A stretch of DNA of 22,228 bases from Haplomitrium mnioides (Eukaryota; Marchantiophyta; Haplomitriopsida; Calobryales). The notes beneath the pieces were generated by a model. That model saw only the letters and a program-made list of their open reading frames with translations. It searched no databases and was not told where the DNA came from. A program made the position numbers and the translations under genes. The stretch is from assembly GCA_049999725.1 (NCBI GenBank), contig JBNGIS010034169.1, positions 1 through 22,228 of the forward strand, in the 5' to 3' direction. Every line of letters starts with the position of its first letter. The stretch's first letter is position 1. This document shows, piece after piece, positions 18,507 through 22,228 of this stretch.

Positions 18507-18957
18507 TCTCAAGATAAGAGAAAAAGATCTATTTACATATAAGAAATGTAATGAACAAAACTTCAAAAGTCACTAAAGGCTGAAAATAGCAAAAAAACTA
18601 AGGAAATTCAAAAACAACAAAAACCAAAAAATGAACTTGCAACAATGGAAAAAAATTTCCACTAACGCTCCATTTATAGCTAAATTTCAAAAATTTCTTT
18701 TTCTCACCAAAAAGTGATTCGCGGAGTTCTTGACACATAGGTTTGCCTAGTGCAAAGAAAAAAAAAGTTAGTATATAAAGACTTGCTTGTTTTTATCTTT
18801 CCAATTTCTTTTTTTCATTTTCTCTACAAAAAGTTCCCAATTTTGTTGTTTTGCAAAAGAAAATGACAAAAACACATCTTTTAAGTGTGTTGAAAGAGGT
18901 TCATAATATTTGTTGAAATAATTCCTTGAAGAATTTGATTTTTGGAAAGAATTTTCA
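18507..18957. promoter_or_regulatory. Divergent promoter region between the two genes
   Basis: AT-rich, no gene. On the - strand a TATAAA box lies at 18678-18673, about 170 bp before the methyltransferase-like ATG (18506). On the + strand TATATAAAG lies at 18772-18780, about 180 bp before the ATG at 18958. The two boxes are about 95 bp apart and point away from each other, as in a bidirectional promoter. Confidence 0.55.
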
Positions 18958-19470
18958 ATGGTCAGAGTTTCTAAAGGCAAGAAGAGGTTAGAGTTTCAAG
19001 ATTCATCTTCACAAAAAAGTGTTACTTTTGATAGGCAGGTTGGGATTTGTTCAAATGCCAATTTTTGGGAGGTAAGCGATGAAGTACTAAAAGCGTCAAG
19101 TGTGATGGCGAGTATTTTGGGGAAAAAGATGGCTTCTATTGAATCAGATAGCTCTGCCTAGAAATATCGAGAAGGTGAACTCCATGCGTTCATAGGATCA
19201 GGGACTCAACCCTATGCACGTATAGGGTTAAAGAGTGCATCCAATACGCATATAGGATTAATGACTAAACAAATTGCACTCAAAGGATCAAAGAAGGAAC
19301 TCAGGGCTTACAGAGAAATAAAGAAACAATCTTCATCCAACACAAGATCTTTCTTGTCCTTCAAATGGTCGAAGTTGAATCTTTCTTCTGAGTATTTCAA
19401 AATATCTCAAAAAAACAGGTTTAACACAGAGATTCCAGATGGTTGTAGACCTTTCTTCATCCGGATCTGA
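18958..19470 (+). pseudogene. N-terminal part of the DUF7869-like gene; one frame with a single TAG, or exon plus intron
   Basis: One frame runs from ATG 18958 to 19470, interrupted only by TAG at 19159-19161. The first 38 codons (MVRVSKGKKRLEFQDSSSQ and on) are basic and Ser-rich. A strong donor GAG/GTAAGC follows 19071, and an acceptor CCAG precedes 19439; joining them in phase 0 leads into MVVDLSSSGSEGD. The intron model (19072-19438, 367 bp) and the continuous-frame model with a later frameshift both fit. Under the second, the 30-bp repeat codes a 10-residue repeat. I recognise no domain. Confidence 0.45.
19181..19300. repeat. Four tandem 30-bp units with palindrome CCTATGCACGTATAGG
   Basis: Units at 19181, 19211, 19241 and 19271. 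Unit 2 with the base before it reads CCCTATGCACGTATAGGG, a near-perfect palindrome. The core is that of the 37-bp array at 16702-17032, but the spacer differs, so the palindrome rather than the full unit is conserved. The period is a multiple of three and is in frame with the reading frame starting at 18958. Confidence 0.85.
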
Positions 19471-19881
19471 GGGAGACCTTGATATTCATGATCAAAAGGT
19501 GTTTGTTCAAAACACAAAAAGCATACAATCTGTAGACAACTTTAATTTTGGAGATGAGCCACTCTCCCCGATAGCTCCACTTAAACAATGGCTGATTTCA
19601 TTTCAAGTTGCATCTCGGAAAAAGATTAAGATATCTAAAACAAACCAAATTCTTTTGGAGGAGTCTTCAAACGATAGTTTGGGAAGCGATTCTAGCAAAG
19701 AGTCTCAATCAATCAACATTTCTTTGGAGTTATTGCCAAGGGCACCAATTTTGCTACAAAAAAATTTCCTTCTAATCAAGATATTGATCAAAATTCTATT
19801 TCAGAATGGTGTAGTTCCCCCAATCCCCAAGGAGAACCTCATCTCTTGAAAACATTCTGTGACAAAACAAATAGTGTTTAC
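19439..19881 (+). pseudogene. Acidic/Ser-rich second block of the DUF7869-like gene, with one frameshift
   Basis: From 19439: VVDLSSSGSEGDLDIHDQ, FNFGDEPLSPIAPLKQW, KKIKISKTNQILLEESSND and SDSSKESQSI. At a run of seven A (near 19758-19766) the coding frame shifts; the continuing frame reads NQDIDQNSISEWCSSPNPQ and PHLLKTFCDKTNSVY into the gap. Composition is that of a disordered region. I do not recognise a domain. Confidence 0.5.
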
Positions 19882-19981
19882 NNNNNNNNNNNNNNNNNNN
19901 NNNNNNNNNNNNNNNNNNNNNNNNNNNNNNNNNNNNNNNNNNNNNNNNNNNNNNNNNNNNNNNNNNNNNNNNNNNNNNNNN
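19882..19981. other. Assembly gap (100 N)
   Basis: A conventional 100-base gap inside the DUF7869-like gene; the true distance may be different. Confidence 0.99.
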
Positions 19982-20287
19982 TCTAGTTCTAGAGATGTTA
20001 TGTTTTCTCAACTTACAGCTAAAAGATATATTTTTCTTGAAGTTATTTAGCAAAGAAGATTTGATTCAAATAGTTTTTAGCAAGTTGAGTTGTGAGAAGA
20101 GTGTTTATGCTCGCATAAACTCTGTTGTTTTATATTTCAATTTTAACCTTGTTTGCAGTCGAATGAAGCTAGAAAATGAATTTGATTCTTGGTGGTGACC
20201 TTAGTCTTGCAACAAGATTTTACTTTACTTCTTTAAATGAAGAGCCATTGTAAAAACCAAATTGAAAGAATCGTTTTTGTTGTTCAC
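19982..20287 (+). pseudogene. Possible coding fragment after the gap, DUF7869-like gene
   Basis: Two overlapping frames: SSSRDVMFSQLTAKRYIFLEVI (19982-20047), then after a shift KEDLIQIVFSKLSCEKSVYARI (about 20055-20120). A possible acceptor TTTGCAG ends at 20159. One palindrome copy, TATGCTCGCATAAACTCTG (20106-20124), lies within the second frame and matches the 37-bp unit at 17 of 19 bases. Whether this is exon or intron is unclear. Confidence 0.35.
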
Positions 20288-20440
20288 AAATCCTATACGC
20301 GCATAGGATTTGCTCTTGTTTCTTTTAAAACCTATCGCGACAACATTCACAATAAGTCATGATATTGGTGTTGCTATATTGGTCCTATGCGCACATACAA
20401 TCATTTGTTGTCTCTACTCATCCTAAACGCTCAAAGGATG
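20288..20440. repeat. Dispersed palindromic motifs of the CCTATGCGCGCATAGG family
   Basis: At 20288-20311 AAATCCTAT and ATAGGATTT flank ACGCGC, a 24-bp palindrome with one mismatched pair. Related copies lie at 20331 (CCTATCGCGA), 20383 (CCTATGCGCACATA) and 20421-20440 (TCCTAAACGCTCAAAGGATG). They are spaced about 40-50 bp apart in a non-coding, AT-rich stretch that extends to about 20650 and otherwise shows no gene. Confidence 0.8.
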
Positions 20441-20654
20441 TGTTCTAATAACCTTTGTTTGCAAATCTTGCTTTTTTTCTTTTCGAAATAGATTTTCCTT
20501 TTTTCAAGTTGCCTAAAGTTTATTTTTAATCTTTTACAAAGTGTTTTGTTTCTACAAATTCAAACATTTGTTTAAGATGACTTGAATGTTTGTGGCACCT
20601 CAGGTTGTGTTTTGAAGTTACAAATATTGACACATGTTTTAGTGAACTACTTTT

Positions 20655-21360
20655 ATGTCTTTCGTGCTTTGTGATGATGTAGTCAAATATAATTGCCAAT
20701 TGTTTCTTCATCGTCACCAACAAATGAAAGAAAGATCAAAACTTGCAAACCATCAAAGAAACAGGTATGTCGATGGTCAAAAGTACTTGGAAATTGTCAC
20801 TAATAGAATGGATAAGAAGAAAACTGCTATTACACACTAGTCTTTGCCACCAAAAAAACATTGATAAAGATTGTTTGGTGGGTGTGCATGTTGTTGGTGC
20901 CTTAATATTCAATCATGCTCTTTCTTCGAGTGTCTTCTTAACGTACAGAAACTTGAGAAGTGATTTTAGTTTAACAGTTACTGTACTCAACAAAATATTA
21001 TATGACTTTGAAGGGCCGCTACTTCCAACTTTATATCTTCAATTGGATAACACGACACGAGAGAATAAGAATTCTATCCTATTTGGATATCTTAGTCTAC
21101 TTCTTGCCAAGAATGTATTTCAAAAATCAAGGTGGGATTTCTCATGGTTGGCCATATTCATGATCAAATTGATCAAATATTCAACTGATTCTCGAAACGT
21201 TTAAAATGTGTCAAAGCTTTCACAATTACGAGTCTTAGCAATGCGCTTCAATTATCCTATAATCCTAAACCTCAAGTGACTCTTTTGTTGGAAACTTGGA
21301 ATTTCAAAATGTTTATGCAGCAACGCCCCTCTTTGGTTTAAAAGATACATGATATTACTT
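20655..21360 (+). pseudogene. DUF7869-like core domain
   Basis: First frame 20655-20840: LFLHRHQQMKERSKL, then KYLEIVTNRMDKKKTAITH, ending in TAG (20838). The second frame continues as CLVGVHVVGALIFNH (about 20870), then PTLYLQLDNTTRENKN (D at 21046) and FGYLSLLLAKNVFQK. A shift near 21135 leads to the third frame FLMVGHIHDQIDQIF (GHIH at 21150-21161), with TGA at 21186-21188, then FSKRL and ITSLSNALQLSY. The order D-N-x4-E-N-K-N, F-L-x-V-G-H-x-H-x3-D is what I know from DUF7869; the D/N/H pattern may be metal-binding (inference). The frame is broken by one stop and two shifts here, so no intact protein is made. Confidence 0.68.
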
Positions 21361-22228
21361 TTAATCATCAATTCAAGTTCCAATTAAATGATTCCAAGGC
21401 AAAGATTTTGAGCAAACAGTTTTCAACAGATGAATTTTGACTACTTGCGGATGGTATTTGTCAACTCAAATGCCTACTTGAAGTGGACAGAGAAATTTTG
21501 AGTTCAATGTTGATTCCTCTCAAGGTATATTCTGAAATCAAACAATCTCAAAAGGAAGAAAGAGAAGTGGATGTCGAGAAAGTGGTATTTTCAACAAGGA
21601 ACAACATAAGTGAGAACTGCTACAAGTTCTTTACAGATTCTGATATTCAATGGTGGAAGGACTTTTCTTTTTCCCAACAAAAGATTGCAGCCTACATCTT
21701 TGAAAAACAAGACAACGACTTGAAGCAGAATTACCTTTCCACTTCACAACCGTCAAACACTTGTAATGATTTTCAAAATGTTTGTCTAGATTTTCAGCTT
21801 CATGCTCAACAGAAAGAAGAAGATACTTCGGTACAACAAATACTTTCTATATATCGAGCAATCTATGATGGAGCACCTAGGCCGCGAGAAGGGACTCTTT
21901 TGCACAATACTCGATACTGGCATAAATTTGGAAATCTACATGAGATGAAAGCTAGAATGTTTATTTGTGTTGTTGCATCTCTAGATCCAAAAGGCAGACC
22001 GTTTTGGGTTGCTAAAGTTCTCAAAGTTTTGTCATTTGATTAAGAAAGTCCTCCAAACCTGAAATGAATACGAGTTCAATGGTTTGCTTTTTTGGCTGAA
22101 GGTGCATTTTCTAAACAATACTTCCGAGAAAAAATGGTAGCTACAAAAGGGAAACGCAAATCCAAGTTACATAGTGATGTACTTGATGTGACACAAATCA
22201 CGATTCTGTCTTTTGATTTTCTTCTTAC
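21361..22228 (+). pseudogene. C-terminal part of the DUF7869-like gene (FWVAKVLKV domain), cut by window end
   Basis: The same frame as the GHIH block continues with TAA at 21339 and TGA at 21438, then is open from 21441 to the TAA at 22041-22043. It contains ADGICQLKCLLE, SSMLIPLKVYSEIKQSQKE, NCYKFFTDSDIQWWKDF, and near the end GRPFWVAKVLKV. After the TAA (and a TGA near 22063) come IRVQWFA, GAFSKQYFREK, KSKLHSDVLDVTQITIL and FDFLL to the window end. A W/F-rich beta domain (PFW-x-A/G-K-V, then h-x-V-x-W) is a common C-terminal partner in this family as I recall it, resembling BAH/Tudor-like readers; that resemblance is inference. Confidence 0.55.

Larger units (their letters stand above)
18958..22228 (+). 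pseudogene. DUF7869-like transposon-associated gene, decayed and cut by the window end
   Basis: The whole locus on the + strand. An N-terminal Ser/Lys-rich part starts at ATG 18958; its probable second coding block starts at 19439. A 100-N gap (19882-19981) and a poorly coding, palindrome-bearing stretch to about 20650 follow. The conserved part begins near 20655 and runs off the window. DUF7869-type proteins occur in many eukaryotes, often in mobile or multi-copy contexts, and their biochemical role is not established to my knowledge. The gene is divergent from the methyltransferase-like gene. Stops and frameshifts show this copy is dead. Exact exon structure is unresolved. Confidence 0.6.

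Noticed and set aside
18768-18980. 70-codon frame on the - strand in the intergenic region
   Set aside because: Low-complexity Phe/Lys/Ser content from AT-rich DNA, overlapping the + strand TATA box and start codon.
20755-20766. Splice donor AACAG/GTATGT
   Set aside because: The coding frame runs through it with family-like residues (NRYVDGQKYLEIV), so it is probably a chance match.
17306-22228. Alternative genetic code with TAG read as Gln
   Set aside because: TAA and TGA stops and frameshifts also interrupt the same locus, so ordinary decay explains it better.
1-22228. tRNA, rRNA, snRNA or microRNA genes
   Set aside because: I looked for tRNA arms, Pol III boxes and rRNA cores and recognised none; a covariance-model scan would be needed to exclude small RNAs.

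Overview
The window looks like nuclear DNA of a land plant. It is AT-rich and made almost entirely of decayed transposable-element sequence, with three assembly gaps (N runs of 400, 10 and 100). I see no intact protein gene and no rRNA, tRNA or CRISPR. The plant assignment rests on chromodomain Ty3/gypsy elements, Ty1/copia elements of plant type, G-box/ABRE-like promoter repeats in the LTRs, and TATA boxes. I cannot name the species. The gene pair at the right end makes me suspect a non-flowering plant, but that is a guess.

Layout. (1) 1-7259: two head-to-tail copies of one Ty3/gypsy chromovirus family. Copy A enters the window inside reverse transcriptase and runs through RNase H, integrase and chromodomain to a polypurine tract and an LTR (2284-2803). 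That LTR is followed directly by the much more decayed copy B (gag remnant, protease, RT, RNase H, integrase, GPY/F region), which ends in its own LTR (6639-7259). (2) 7260-11275: a Ty1/copia pseudo-element on the + strand, cut in gag at its left end by the gypsy LTR. (3) About 11275-13009: an LTR-like region swollen by TTGGTATTTTGG-type tandem repeats, with two gaps and a 67-bp direct repeat. (4) 13010 to about 16340: a related Ty1/copia element on the - strand, cut inside RT, with a PBS and 5' LTR on its right side.

(5) 16380-22228 is the unusual part. A divergently arranged pair of decayed, non-retroelement genes shares a roughly 450-bp AT-rich intergenic region carrying two opposed TATA boxes. 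The - strand gene (17306-18506) has the C-terminal signature of a beta-class amino-methyltransferase (N6-adenine/N4-cytosine type): a QKP motif X followed by an FxGxG-like motif I. The + strand gene (about 18958 to past the window end) contains a block I recognise as DUF7869-like (D-N-x4-E-N-K-N, then G-H-x-H-x3-D) and a C-terminal FWVAKVLKV-type domain. A palindromic motif of the form CCTATGCGCGCATAGG recurs downstream of the first gene (nine 37-bp units), near the 5' end of the second (four 30-bp units) and as dispersed copies within it (20.1-20.4 kb).

How the parts may work together (inference): regions 1-4 are nested LTR elements, all dead by stop codons and frameshifts. Region 5 may be a dead copy of a large DNA transposon or mobile gene module that paired a DUF7869 protein with a DNA methyltransferase and used the palindromes as binding or methylation sites. 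Its boundaries and terminal repeats are not visible here.
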